From: CAVQOB01 sp963714325
GTDB lineage: Bacteria; Pseudomonadota; Alphaproteobacteria; Rhizobiales; Hyphomicrobiaceae
Direction of reading: 5' to 3'
DNA length: 64,000 nt
Assembly: GCA_963714325.1 (NCBI GenBank)
Contig: CAVQOB010000009.1
Span: 65,875-129,874, forward strand
Position 1 is the first letter of the stretch. The number at the start of each line of letters is the position of its first letter. The notes beneath the pieces were generated by a model. It searched no databases. It was given only the letters and a program-made list of their open reading frames with translations, and was not told the origin of the DNA. Positions 1-8,771 of this stretch are shown here, one piece after another. The translations under genes and the position numbers were made by a program.

Positions 1-121
1 CTTGAAGAAGCTATGATCGCCTGTTTCCGGCGTGGCCAGCCCCAGCAGCTCCCGCGCCGGCACTGATCAGCTGAGTTCACCGCATCGCCCATGCATTTGC
101 GTCTCTAACGAGGGACAATCG

Positions 122-1000
122 ATGTCCGATCTTCATGCCTCACTGTCGGCAATGACATCAACAGCGAAGCGCTTGGCGGCACATTCAATCTTGCAGAGAC
201 TGCGCAAGCCCGGCGCTCATCTGACCAGCGACGGAGCGCCTGCAGACACCGTCAAGCTCATTGAGCCACTGCGACGCGTCTCCGCCCCGGGCGTCCTGTT
301 ACCAATGGCGATGATCGATCGCCTTCTTGCCGCCGGTTGGCTGATTTTGGAGACGCAAGGCAGCGCTCGCCAGTTGCGCCTCAGTCCCGATGCCAGCGAG
401 CGATTAGCAAAGCTGAAGGTAGCGAACGCTCGGCTCCGCACGCCGCTGCTGCGACGGCCGCCTAGTGGCAATCAAGTTCGTGCGCCATCCTTCCGGCGGC
501 AGCCTGTGCTTTCGCCGCTTGATGCTTATACCCAGCGCCGCGACCGCAACGGTCGTCCGATCCTCTCAAGCGCGCAGCGCGAAGCCGGCGAGCGTCTTGC
601 TGCTGATTTCATACGTGGTCAGCTGCTGCCGCGCGTAACTGCGCAGTGGTCCGCACCAGCGCAGAGCAAGCGAACGCGGCGCACCACGCCTGGTGCCGGT
701 GTCGAAATCGCCGATTCCGTCGCTGCAGCCCGCCAACGTGTGACAGCCGCCCTCGACGCCGTTGGCTCGGAACTCGCCGGAGTCATGATCGATGTCTGTT
801 GCTTCGAGATGCGGCTCGAAGAGACCGAGCGCAGCCACGACCTGCCGCAGCGTTCAGCCAAAGTCGTGCTGCAATTGGGCCTGACACGGCTTGCGCGACA
901 CTACGGCATCATTGCCCCGATACCGCCGCCAGCTGCCAAGCCGCGTCATTGGGGAGCTGAACATTTTCGCCCGACTCTCGATGCTTGGCGTGATCGCTGA
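122..1000 (+). CDS. DUF6456 domain-containing protein
   Basis: Protein of 292 residues, function unknown, no signal peptide or membrane segment, so probably cytoplasmic. The C-terminal half (about residues 130-275) has the DUF6456 pattern: SPLDAYTQRRDRNGRP followed by REAGERLAADF, a block common in Hyphomicrobiales. The N-terminal part is helical and may be DNA-binding, but I see no clear helix-turn-helix. I chose ATG 122 because an AGGGA box lies just upstream; an in-frame GTG at 32 would add 30 residues with no domain. The gene converges on sufE. Family assignment is from pattern recognition only. Confidence 0.75.
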   Translation: MSDLHASLSAMTSTAKRLAAHSILQRLRKPGAHLTSDGAPADTVKLIEPLRRVSAPGVLLPMAMIDRLLAAGWLILETQGSARQLRLSPDASERLAKLKVANARLRTPLLRRPPSGNQVRAPSFRRQPVLSPLDAYTQRRDRNGRPILSSAQREAGERLAADFIRGQLLPRVTAQWSAPAQSKRTRRTTPGAGVEIADSVAAARQRVTAALDAVGSELAGVMIDVCCFEMRLEETERSHDLPQRSAKVVLQLGLTRLARHYGIIAPIPPPAAKPRHWGAEHFRPTLDAWRDR

Positions 1001-1009
1001 GCACGAGAT

Positions 1010-1438
1010 TCAGGCGCCGGCGATCACTCGAGCGTCGGCTCTGATCCGCGCGACCATCGAAGCAAATCCGTTCGAACGCTGCGGCGTCAAGTGTTCACTC
1101 AAGCCCAATTCCGTAAAAACGGCGCCGGCGTCACTGGTCAGTATCTCGGCAGCAGATTTGCCCCGGTAGATGGCAAGCAGGATGGCCACCAGCCCGCGCA
1201 CGATATGGGCGTCACTGTCGCCGTCGATTTGGAGTGGGATGGCGGGTCCCCGACCAGCACTCTGCGTCGACAGCCAGACCTGGCTGGCGCAGCCGCGGAC
1301 TTTGTTGGCCTCGGTGCGCTGCGTGTCCGGGAACGGTGGTAACGCACGGCCAAGCTCAATCACGTAACGGTAGCGGTCTTCCCAATCATCAAGAACGGCA
1401 AAGTCCGCGCGAATTGTTTCGATATCAGTTGGTCTCAT
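1010..1438 (-). CDS. sufE: SufE family Fe-S cluster assembly protein
   Basis: Protein of 142 residues, the usual SufE length. SufE accepts persulfide sulfur from the cysteine desulfurase SufS and passes it to the SufBCD scaffold in the cytoplasm. The sulfur-accepting cysteine is Cys50 in VRGCASQVWL, the hallmark of the family; the N-terminus (IRADFAVLDDWEDRYRYVIELG) and RGLVAILLAIY helix also match SufE. The gene is isolated here; no suf operon genes are next to it, so it may be a SufE paralogue serving the chromosomal suf or csd system from a distance. Confidence 0.93.
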   Translation of the reverse strand: MRPTDIETIRADFAVLDDWEDRYRYVIELGRALPPFPDTQRTEANKVRGCASQVWLSTQSAGRGPAIPLQIDGDSDAHIVRGLVAILLAIYRGKSAAEILTSDAGAVFTELGLSEHLTPQRSNGFASMVARIRADARVIAGA

Positions 1439-1569
1439 GGCACATCATTTAAGCGCCAGCGGCGCGCCACGCAAGCCGCCGCAAAGCCGCACGGCAGTGC
1501 CGGTCGAGAGCAAAATATGAAGCAGCTGATGCGTTCCTGGTCCAGCAACCTTGCAATCCGGAAGCGCGC

Positions 1570-1992
1570 TTAGATTGCGTCGCGAAGCAGCGTGCCAATG
1601 CTGTCGCTCGCTGCAGCGCTGCGCGCCGGCTTGCCGATGGTTTCAGTCTTGACCTTCATGGGCGCGACAGCGGTCGGACCGGCGCTCGGGCTAACGGGAG
1701 CCGTCGTTGGTTCCAGTCGTGCGGGTTTTGCAGCCTGCTGCGGCTCTCCATTGATCCGCGCGCGCTCGTTGGCGATGTCCATCAGCATGCGGCCGCCAAA
1801 CTCAGCCTTCTTGAGAAAGAGTGCGCCATACTCAGCGCTCTTTTGGCAAAGGATGGGATTGCGATCACAGAACGTCAAGACGCGTTCGGTCGTCGAGACG
1901 ACCGTACTCATTAGCTTGGTCTGATTTCGCTCCTCGGTCGGCAGCAGCATGACTGCCACCCCCAACCAGAACGCACCGCGAATAATAAACAT
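1570..1992 (-). CDS. DUF5330 domain-containing protein
   Basis: Protein of 140 residues. It starts with a short hydrophobic segment (FIIRGAFWLGVAVMLLP), consistent with an N-terminal anchor or signal. This is followed by TTERVLTFCDRNPILCQ and a helical stretch with two cysteines, a pattern I recognise as DUF5330, found almost only in Hyphomicrobiales. The tail is Ala/Pro/Thr-rich and low complexity. Function is unknown. It lies on the same strand as sufE but 131 bases away, so an operon is uncertain. Confidence 0.75.
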   Translation of the reverse strand: MFIIRGAFWLGVAVMLLPTEERNQTKLMSTVVSTTERVLTFCDRNPILCQKSAEYGALFLKKAEFGGRMLMDIANERARINGEPQQAAKPARLEPTTAPVSPSAGPTAVAPMKVKTETIGKPARSAAASDSIGTLLRDAI

Positions 1993-2244
1993 AGCACACC
2001 AACCCGTGACGACGTGAGACGTCTTCGATGCGTCTCCTTGCGATGGTTTTACCAGTTAAACATCTCTGTTCCGCCAAAGCCGGACTATCGATTTGATGCG
2101 AAATAGCATCGAATTTGAATAAAATTGGGCGCAATTATTCGGGTCCCGCAAAGTCGTCAATTAACACATCGTTTACGCTGCTGCGTTTACCTTGCGCAGT
2201 GAAGCAATGCCGGTTGACGAGTTGCAGCGTCGGGAGCGTCGTCG

Positions 2245-3024
2245 ATGACACCGGGTCAGACACGTCTGATACTTGGGATATTTTTCACCCTGTTGGTGGG
2301 GGGTGGGCTCAATGCCACCCTCTTGCAGGGCGAAACACGTTCTGCCGAAAGTGCCCGCCTGGCGGCAGAGCGAGCGAGCGCCGAACGCCAGCGCCGCTTG
2401 GAATTGGATACGCCAAAAATAGCAGTTGCATCCACGCCCATGCCGCAGGCAGCGACGAACACGGCGGCCCATCCCTTCCGTTTGCCAACGCGCGAAGAGA
2501 CCGCCGTCCGCTTTGCGCGGCTGAGGCCCGATGCCGCCAAGCCTGAAAATTTGCCGTTTGCACCCGACGCTGAGGGCAATCCCGAGACGATCAGGGCCGT
2601 CCAACGCGAGTTGACCACACGCGGCTATGGCCCGCTGGTCGCTGATGGCGTGCCGGGCCAGGTGACGCGGGCAGCGATCATGGCATTCGAACACGACCAT
2701 CGCACGGCATTGACGGGTGAAGCCACGGAAACGCTCCTGAAGCGCATTCTGCTAGGTCAGTCGGGTGCCTCCGAAGTCGATCAAGGCTATGGCAAAGTGC
2801 GCTCTGTACACGCCGAGCAAATGATCCGGACGGTGCAGCAATCACTCGTCGCGCTCGGCTACCAGCCCGGCCGCGTCGATGGCCTGATCGGCGAAGAAAG
2901 CGAACGCGCCATGCGCGAGTTCGAGATGGATCAGGGTTTGGTGCCAACCGGGCGGATCTCAGCAGAGCTCTTCTCCCGGCTCGCACGCGGGCTCGGCGCC
3001 AATCGGCCGATCGCCAAACGGTAG
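2245..3024 (+). CDS. Membrane-anchored peptidoglycan-binding protein with two PGB_1 domains
   Basis: Protein of 259 residues. One hydrophobic segment (about residues 7-26, LILGIFFTLLVGGGLNATLL) anchors it in the inner membrane. An Ala/Arg/Glu-rich linker (31-60) leads to two putative peptidoglycan-binding repeats, residues about 113-155 (TIRAVQRELTTRGYGPLVAD) and about 192-247 (MIRTVQQSLVALGYQPGRVD), each with the GxDGxxG-like turn before a helical segment. It has no catalytic domain, so it probably tethers or senses cell wall. It is followed after 65 bases by the DUF1491 gene, a neighbour arrangement common in this bacterial group. Confidence 0.82.
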   Translation: MTPGQTRLILGIFFTLLVGGGLNATLLQGETRSAESARLAAERASAERQRRLELDTPKIAVASTPMPQAATNTAAHPFRLPTREETAVRFARLRPDAAKPENLPFAPDAEGNPETIRAVQRELTTRGYGPLVADGVPGQVTRAAIMAFEHDHRTALTGEATETLLKRILLGQSGASEVDQGYGKVRSVHAEQMIRTVQQSLVALGYQPGRVDGLIGEESERAMREFEMDQGLVPTGRISAELFSRLARGLGANRPIAKR

Positions 3025-3089
3025 CTACAAGTGATATGGCCAGGATTGCCGCTTGCCGGCCCCGGGATTGCCAGCAATGGTCTGGTTCT

Positions 3090-3443
3090 ATGCGGATTAG
3101 ATCGGATATCTGGGTAAAGGCCTATCTGCGGCGGCGGACGACTGAAGGCTGCTTCGCGGCCGTCATCGCGCATGGCGACGACACGGCCGGCGCCATTGTC
3201 ATCAAGATCAATAGGCTAGATGGCCAAGTCACAGTTTTTGGTCCCGCACCGCAGGGCCTCGACGATGTCGATACCGAACGCCGCTTCGTTTGTATCCACA
3301 AGACGCCGACACTGCCCGAGCCGGAGGCTGATGCACGCATTGCGCGGGAGCGGGCATTCGATACCGATCTCTGGGTCGTCGAAGTGGAAGATCGTCGTGG
3401 CGAACATGGCCTTGATGGCTGGCTTGCAACAGCCCTGAACTGA
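3090..3443 (+). CDS. DUF1491 family protein
   Basis: Protein of 117 residues, cytoplasmic, function unknown. The start IRSDIWVKAYLRR, the central AAVIAHGDDTAGAIVIKIN strand pair and the C-terminal ARERAFDTDLWVVEVEDR are typical of DUF1491, which is about 110 residues long. I chose ATG 3090; an in-frame start at 3036 would add 18 residues absent from the family. It follows the peptidoglycan-binding gene on the same strand and could be cotranscribed. Confidence 0.85.
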   Translation: MRIRSDIWVKAYLRRRTTEGCFAAVIAHGDDTAGAIVIKINRLDGQVTVFGPAPQGLDDVDTERRFVCIHKTPTLPEPEADARIARERAFDTDLWVVEVEDRRGEHGLDGWLATALN

Positions 3444-3577
3444 CCGTCAGCGTCTTAACCATTCATTAAATCCTTCCGCGCTCCAATGGTCCCAATCGCT
3501 TCGAGAGTGCGCGTAGAGCGAGACGCATCCGCCAAAGCGTCGTGACGCCGGATTGGTGCGAAATCGGGACAGTAGGC

Positions 3578-3763
3578 ATGGCCACGATCTTGGAATTTCG
3601 GGCAGGGACACATCGTAACGGCCGCACCGCCACGTCGGCGTGCGAGATCATCATATTTCCGGGCGTTCGCTACGAGCGCTGGGAAGAGGCACCACCTGCA
3701 CCAGCGAAGTCGAAACGCCGGTCGCGCGCGAAGATGCATGATCATCTGGAAATTCCGGACTGA
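3578..3763 (+). CDS. Small conserved hypothetical protein (61 aa)
   Basis: Short basic protein with the core CEIIIFPGVRYERWEE, a sequence block I associate with small unnamed Bradyrhizobium-type proteins that begin MATI.EFR. No signal peptide, no membrane segment, Lys/Arg-rich end (KSKRRSRAKMHDH). I chose ATG 3578 because family-like sequence begins there; a longer in-frame form could begin at 3542. No ribosome-binding site stands out. Function unknown. Confidence 0.5.
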   Translation: MATILEFRAGTHRNGRTATSACEIIIFPGVRYERWEEAPPAPAKSKRRSRAKMHDHLEIPD

Positions 3764-3976
3764 TCATTCGATCAACGGACATGACGGTCGATCGGGCGAC
3801 GGTAGTACCAACGAGGCTTGTTGCCTCCACGGGCCGCCGAACATGGGGGGCGTGGCGATGATGCCGCGTGGTACCAAAAATCCGCAGGCAATGCTGCCGC
3901 CGAGCGCATGAATCGGATATCGCTAGCTCAATGAAAATCGCCGCTGTCCCGCTGCGACTCTGCATGGAGACCTGTG

Positions 3977-4279
3977 ATGCGCCTTTTTCCCTTGCTTCCC
4001 CTAGCCGCCGCCTTGGTTGCCCTTGTCGCATCGCCAGTGCGCGCGCAGGACACCGGCGTCGCATCGTGCGATGCATTCCTCAAGACTTACACCAGCTGCA
4101 TCGGCAGCAATGTCCCGGCGGCCCAACAAGGCGCCATGAACGCAGTGCTCGAACAGCTGAAAACGAATTGGCGCGCCGTCGCCGCTGATGCTTCCGGTAA
4201 GGCGCAGCTTGACACCGTGTGCAAGCAGACCGCTGCGACCATCCAACAGCAAACATCAGCACTGGGATGCAAGTGGTAA
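3977..4279 (+). CDS. Small exported cysteine-containing protein
   Basis: Protein of 100 residues with a clear signal peptide (MRLFPLLPLAAALVALVASPVRAQ, cleavage after about residue 23) and a small mature domain holding four cysteines (SCDAF, TSCIG, TVCKQ, GCKW) that could form two disulfides in the periplasm. GGAG eight to eleven bases upstream supports ATG 3977; GTG 3974 is an alternative. I do not recognise a named family. Confidence 0.65.
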   Translation: MRLFPLLPLAAALVALVASPVRAQDTGVASCDAFLKTYTSCIGSNVPAAQQGAMNAVLEQLKTNWRAVAADASGKAQLDTVCKQTAATIQQQTSALGCKW

Positions 4280-4512
4280 TGCCGCACGATCGGCCTTGCC
4301 GTCAGGCGTGAGAACGCTTGCAACTAAAGGAAACCCCGTTGCAGTATGCGGCCCGCCACAGGTGGAGCTGGGCGCCGACACGTCGACGTGCGGTTTGCAG
4401 TCGGCTTCATGTTGCCCCGGGCTGATGTAAGCCGGGGTGACGAAAAAATTGTGTCTCACACAATTGGGGCACCATTCATATTGGGAAAGATAGCATCAAA
4501 TTGAGGTAGAGC

Positions 4513-5061
4513 ATGAGAGGTTGGTCCGGATCAGCTTCGCCAGTGCGATGGAGGGTCGTTGTGTCGGAAGGCTTTGTAGCTTGGTTCAGTGCCGCGGCAG
4601 CCGCTGCAATAGCGGGTGTTCTCATTGCGTCGTCGGGCGCGTTGGCGCAATCAAGCGGACCCTTTACTCTACTGGCTGGGACTTGGTCAGGCGCAGGCCA
4701 GATTCGCCTTGCTGATGGAAAGTCCGAAGCACTGAAGTGCAAGGCCTACTACACGGACAAGGACAGGGGGGTCCAAATGAGCTTGGCGCTACGCTGCGCC
4801 AGTGCATCAAACAAGATCGATTTGCGCGCCGCACTAGCTTCAAACGCTGGTCGCGTGTCCGGCAATTGGGAAGAGCGCCAGTTCAACGCCGCTGGTGATG
4901 TCACCGGACAGGCGACAGCCAATAAGCTCAATCTATCGATCAGCGGCGGCGGGATCTCCGGCACCCTTGCCGTTGCGACAACCGGCAGCAGCCAAACCGT
5001 CGCCATCACGACAGAAGGTGTTGCGTTTAAAGGTGTGACGATTGCGCTGAACCGGGACTGA
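4513..5061 (+). CDS. Exported conserved hypothetical protein
   Basis: Protein of 182 residues with an N-terminal hydrophobic export segment (AAAAAAIAGVLIASSGALAQ, ending in a likely ALAQ cleavage site). The mature part begins PFTLLAGTWSGAGQIRLADG and contains KCKAYYT and LALRCAS, suggesting a small beta-rich lipocalin-like or allergen-like fold. I have seen similar unnamed proteins in Bradyrhizobium-type genomes. ATG 4513 is preceded by GAGG; GTG 4561 with GGAGGG upstream is an alternative start, but it would lack positive charge before the hydrophobic core. Confidence 0.65.
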   Translation: MRGWSGSASPVRWRVVVSEGFVAWFSAAAAAAIAGVLIASSGALAQSSGPFTLLAGTWSGAGQIRLADGKSEALKCKAYYTDKDRGVQMSLALRCASASNKIDLRAALASNAGRVSGNWEERQFNAAGDVTGQATANKLNLSISGGGISGTLAVATTGSSQTVAITTEGVAFKGVTIALNRD

Positions 5062-5097
5062 GACGAACCAATTTACCGATCGGCTCCGGATTGCAGA

Positions 5098-5745
5098 TCA
5101 AGCATTCACGCCAACAAACGGATTGGTCAGCCGTTCCTCGCCGATTGTTCCCGGGCTACCGTGCCCTGGAATGAATGTCACGTCGTCACCGAGCGTCAGC
5201 ACCTTGGCTTTGACACCGCTAATCAGCGCATCATGATCTCCGTATGGGAAGTCAGTGCGGCCGATTGAGCCTTGAAACAGCACATCGCCAACCAAGGCCA
5301 ACTTATTCTCGCGATTGAAAAAGACGAGCGAACCCGGCGAATGCCCAGGGCAGTGGCTGATGGCAAAAACCAGTCCAGCGATCATGATCGAGCCGTCCTG
5401 ATCCAGCCACAGATCCGGCGTGACCGCGTTGACATCAGCGATCCCGTAAGCCCGTGCTTGTGCCTCTAAGTTATCGAGCAGGAATTTATCGCCCCAATGC
5501 GGTCCCTCAATCGGGATGCCAGCCAATGCCCGCTTGAGTGACAGCGCGCCGCCGGCATGATCGATATGCCCATGTGTCAGCACAATTTTCTCTGGCCGAA
5601 ACCCGGCCTTGCCGATGGCCTCTTGAATGCGGCCGAGATCGCCACCCGGATCAACCACGGCGCCAAGTTTCGTCGCATCATCCCAAAGCAGCGTGCAGTT
5701 TTGCTGGAACGGTGTCACCGGGACGATAGCGGCTTTCAACGGCAT
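5098..5745 (-). CDS. MBL-fold metallohydrolase (glyoxalase II-like)
   Basis: Protein of 215 residues of the metallo-beta-lactamase fold. The metal-binding motif THGHIDHAGG (HxHxDH) is present, with further ligands in SHCPGHSPGS, GDVLFQGSIGRTDFP and IPGHGSPG, the set seen in glyoxalase II-like thiolesterases. The substrate is probably a thioester or related hydrolysable compound in the cytoplasm; it may be a hydroxyacylglutathione hydrolase paralogue, but the length is shorter than GloB, so I leave the name open. It stands alone, convergent with the exported protein gene upstream in the window. Confidence 0.88.
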   Translation of the reverse strand: MPLKAAIVPVTPFQQNCTLLWDDATKLGAVVDPGGDLGRIQEAIGKAGFRPEKIVLTHGHIDHAGGALSLKRALAGIPIEGPHWGDKFLLDNLEAQARAYGIADVNAVTPDLWLDQDGSIMIAGLVFAISHCPGHSPGSLVFFNRENKLALVGDVLFQGSIGRTDFPYGDHDALISGVKAKVLTLGDDVTFIPGHGSPGTIGEERLTNPFVGVNA

Positions 5746-5894
5746 GCGACGGCAATCCTCTGAAGTTACTCGGTCTGCATAACGCGAAATTCCGATCGAC
5801 GCGACCTCAGCTTGGTTTGTTAAAGTTATCTTCCGCTTGATTACATGATTAATAAATGCTTAATTTCAATAAGTTGTAACGGAGAGTAGAGAAA

Positions 5895-6699
5895 ATGTGG
5901 AAAGTGCGATCGCGAAATGTCGCTGTTGCTGCGGCGATTCTTGCCATGAGCCTTCCTGCCGGCGTTAGCATGCAAATGCTTCAGGCCAGCATTGCCAACG
6001 CCAAAGCTGGCGGTGGTAGTGGCGGCGGAAGCGGCGGTAGTGGAGACAAAGGTGGCGGTGGTAGTGCCGGTCACGGTGGTGCTGGCGGTGATAAGGGTGG
6101 GGCCGGCGGTGGTAGCGGCGGAGGCCCCAGCGGTCATGCCGGTAACGGCGGTAGTGGCAAAGGTGGCCATGGCGGCGGCGACGGCAAGGGCGGCTTCGGC
6201 GGTGGCGGTCATGCCGGTAACGGCGGTGGTGGCAAAGGTGGCCACGGCGGCGGAGGCCCCAGCGGTCATGCCGGTAACGGCGGTAGCTGCAACGCCCGTG
6301 TATGGCCGGGCGATGCGCCAAGCCGCGCTTGCGGCCAGCAGCGCTGGTGGTGCGATCGCCAAGGGCTATCAGGCACAACGCTTCGTCTCGATCGCTCGGG
6401 TCATGATGGTTCGCCAGGAACGTCTTGTTCCGCAGGTCCAACTCGTGCCTCGCGTTGTCATGGTGCGTCAGGTTCAGTGGGCCCAAGCGGCGGCGTCAGG
6501 TCGTTACCAAGGTGGCTCCGACGGTGGTGGCTACGTGGTAGCTGGCCAGATTGTGGCCCAGGGCTGCGGCGCCGGCGGCGTATGTGGTGGCGTCTATCAC
6601 GGTGCCCCACGTGGCATGGTGGCGATGCAGGCCGGCCATGCCCACAGTGGCTGGTCCAATGCGAAGCATAACAAGCACTCGGGTAAACACTACAAATAG
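5895..6699 (+). pseudogene. Glycine-rich exported protein, reading frame broken near 6290
   Basis: ATG 5895 has GGAGAG upstream and opens a signal peptide (VAVAAAILAMSLPAGVSM, end near INANAKAG-like IANAKAG). The mature region to about 6290 is made of imperfect Gly/Ser/His repeats such as GHAGNGGSGKGGHGGG. After 6290 the frame that looks like protein (YGRAMRQAALAASSAGG, then RFVSIARVMMVRQERLVPQ, ending at a stop at 6699) lies one base over. Removing one base in agctgcaac at about 6288-6293 fuses both parts into a protein of about 267 residues. As written the first frame runs on to 6671 with unrelated sequence. It may be a true mutation in slippery repeats or a sequencing error. Function unknown. 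Confidence 0.6.
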
Positions 6700-6728
6700 G
6701 CACCGGCAAATAAGCTGACAGAACAAAA

Positions 6729-6751
6729 ACGGGAGCCTCACAGGCTCCCGT
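6729..6751 (-). terminator. Intrinsic terminator of ctrA
   Basis: Perfect 10-bp inverted repeat (ACGGGAGCCT, loop CAC, AGGCTCCCGT) between the end of the glycine-rich gene and the ctrA stop. Read on the minus strand the stem is followed by a run of five T, so it fits rho-independent termination of ctrA. On the plus strand only two T follow, so it is weaker in that direction. Confidence 0.8.
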
Positions 6752-6788
6752 TATGCGTTCAATCGTTGCGTAAACGCAGAGCGGGCCT

Positions 6789-7484
6789 TCAGGCCGCGAC
6801 ATGCTCGTCCCCGGGATCGCGCAGAACGTAACCGCGCCCCCAGACAGTCTCGATGTAGTGTTTGCCGCCGGTAGCTGCCTGCAGCTTCTTGCGGAGTTTG
6901 CAGATAAAGACGTCGATGATTTTGAGTTCCGGTTCATCCATCCCACCGTAGAGATGATTTAGGAACATTTCCTTGGTCAGCGTCGTGCCCTTGCGCAGCG
7001 ATAGGAGTTCCAGCATCTGGTACTCCTTGCCGGTCAAATGCACGCGCTGGGCGTTGACTTCGACTGTCTTGGTATCGAGATTGACCTTTAGGTCGCCTGT
7101 CTCAATCACCGATTGGGCATGGCCTTTCGAGCGGCGCACGATCGCATGGATGCGGGCGACCAGCTCGTCCTTGTGGAACGGCTTGGTCATATAATCGTCG
7201 GCGCCAAAGCCGAGGCCGCGCACTTTGTCCTCAATGCCGGCCAGACCAGATAGGATTAGGATGGGTGTGCCGACCTTCGAAACGCGTAGCGTTTTGAGGA
7301 CTTCGTAGCCGCTCATGTCGGGCAAATTCAAATCGAGCAGTATGATATCGTAGTCGTAGAGTTTGCCAAGATCGACCCCTTCTTCGCCAAGGTCGGTCGT
7401 GTAGACATTGAAGCCTTCCGACTGCAACATCAATTCGATACTTTGCGCTGTTGCGCTATCATCTTCTATCAGAAGAACTCGCAT
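6789..7484 (-). CDS. ctrA: Cell-cycle response regulator CtrA
   Basis: Protein of 231 residues, matching CtrA closely throughout. Receiver domain (1-120) has the acidic pocket ED(D)8-9 and the phospho-acceptor Asp51 in ILLDLNLPDMSG, with Lys in TKPFHKDEL. The C-terminal OmpR-type winged helix (about 125-225) includes LTGKEYQMLELLSLRKG and KIIDVFICKLRKKL. The protein ends in VAA, the hydrophobic tail used for ClpXP proteolysis in Caulobacter. CtrA is phosphorylated by the CckA-ChpT relay and controls replication, division and motility genes. It is transcribed away from fliJ over a long upstream region. Confidence 0.97.
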   Translation of the reverse strand: MRVLLIEDDSATAQSIELMLQSEGFNVYTTDLGEEGVDLGKLYDYDIILLDLNLPDMSGYEVLKTLRVSKVGTPILILSGLAGIEDKVRGLGFGADDYMTKPFHKDELVARIHAIVRRSKGHAQSVIETGDLKVNLDTKTVEVNAQRVHLTGKEYQMLELLSLRKGTTLTKEMFLNHLYGGMDEPELKIIDVFICKLRKKLQAATGGKHYIETVWGRGYVLRDPGDEHVAA

Positions 7485-8144
7485 GTCATTCCTCTCTTCA
7501 CCAGTCCGATTTCTATCGAACTTGCTGCCCCGATTTTCGAAGAGAACGCGAACAGATCCCCGATTAATCTCTCTTCCCAGGAAGTTAATCTGGAGAAGTT
7601 AACAAATTCTAATTGCCGATTGCTTCCAACTCTTAATTTTTGACTATTTTGTTTTGCGACACACTGGGACAGAGAACCGTCGACCCGGGACGCCGAACTG
7701 GGACAATGACTCCAATTGGGCTTAAGACGACGAACGTCGCTCAAGTCCACAACCCTGCATTGCAAGAAAGTCGCAACAGCGCGAACATGGAGCAGAACAT
7801 AAACGCGACGAGTGTAGCGACGGTGGTTGATCGCTGGCGCCCAATCACCCGTTCGTGCCTGGACAACATCGTACCTAACTGATTTGCAACTCAGCACCCA
7901 AGCAAGAAAAGCGATTTCAACGTCCGTTGACGCCTTAAATCGTCGGAAGTAAGGTTATGCGTTGCTTTACCGCAACTTAAAGGCTTAATGCGAGGATGGG
8001 GGAAAGGCAGGCTACCGGTTGCAGATGCCCTGCGATAGTGTGGTTTGGCCGGGTTGCCCCAAAAAGCAACCCTAATGCTGGCACGGAACTTGATGGTCAC
8101 GTGGTGATCAAGTGGTAAGCGTCTGAGTTTTGAGGTTACGAGTT
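7485..8144. promoter_or_regulatory. Long intergenic region between ctrA and fliJ
   Basis: About 660 bases between divergent ctrA and fliJ without a convincing gene. The half next to ctrA is AT-rich and holds several TTAA half sites (7564-7567, 7585-7588, 7599-7602, 7633-7636). The pair at 7585 and 7599 is separated by 10 bases, not the 7 of the CtrA consensus TTAA-N7-TTAA, and 7599-7613 reads TTAA-N7-TAAT, a near match. More TTAA sites lie near fliJ (7934, 7977, 7985). Autoregulation by CtrA is plausible from biology but not proven by these sites. The flagellar ATPase gene fliI, often next to fliJ, is not here. Confidence 0.5.
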
Positions 8145-8525
8145 ATGAAGTCGCGAGATTCCGCCCTGCGCTTGAAGCGTTTTGAAGTCGCCGAAAAGGC
8201 GCGGAAGGCGAGCGACATCGAATCGATAATTCGCGATTTCGATACGATCACCTCCGATCTCGACCGGCAAATTATGGCCGAAGAGGAGCGGACCGGAGTT
8301 AAGGATGTCAATCATTTCGCCTATTCGACATTCGCCAAGTCAGCCCATCAACGTCGCGAAAATCTCCAGACGTCGGTCCACGACTTGAAGACCAAGCTGG
8401 ATGCAGCGCGCCAGGAGCATGAAGCCGCTCTGAGTGATTTACAGGCTCTTGAAGCCGCTGAACCCGCCCGCGAATTGGATCGCAGTCGTATGAAGGGTGA
8501 TCGCAACGGCGCATTGTTGAATTGA
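8145..8525 (+). CDS. fliJ: Flagellar export protein FliJ
   Basis: Protein of 126 residues, almost entirely helical with charged heptad-like spacing, as expected for FliJ, the coiled-coil chaperone-escort that works with the FliI ATPase at the flagellar type III export gate. The start MKSRDSALRLKRFEVAEKAR and the segment DLDRQIMAEEERTG match alphaproteobacterial FliJ. I chose ATG 8145 with TGAGG upstream over the in-frame 8130 start. No fliI is adjacent, so the pair is split in this genome or fliI lies elsewhere. Confidence 0.85.
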   Translation: MKSRDSALRLKRFEVAEKARKASDIESIIRDFDTITSDLDRQIMAEEERTGVKDVNHFAYSTFAKSAHQRRENLQTSVHDLKTKLDAARQEHEAALSDLQALEAAEPARELDRSRMKGDRNGALLN

Positions 8526-8771
8526 TCCGGCGCTGCGCGGACAACAACTTTGAGTACTATAAAAAATCGCCCCAAGCCGTGGCCGGCGCACATCGTGACC
8601 TGAGCGTTGAAATGTCGGCGGTGATTCGCAGTCGCGCCCGAGTAGCATCGGCTGTGGAAAGATGCGTTCGGTATCGACAGCCAAATGCGCCGCCGTTACA
8701 ACCGCACCAGCAGTAGTTCTCGCCGCCGACATACCGGCTGGCCGCACAAGACAGTGGAGGATTGCGCAAGT

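Noticed and set aside
5841..6486. Minus-strand Ala/Thr- and His/Arg-rich proteins opposite the glycine-rich gene
   Set aside because: They are mirror images of the Gly repeats on the other strand, without ribosome-binding sites or family sequence.
7564..7636. Strict CtrA boxes upstream of ctrA
   Set aside because: TTAA sites are present but none has the exact TTAA-N7-TTAA form; kept only as a note.
7485..8144. fliI gene next to fliJ
   Set aside because: No Walker motifs or FliI blocks in any frame of the interval.
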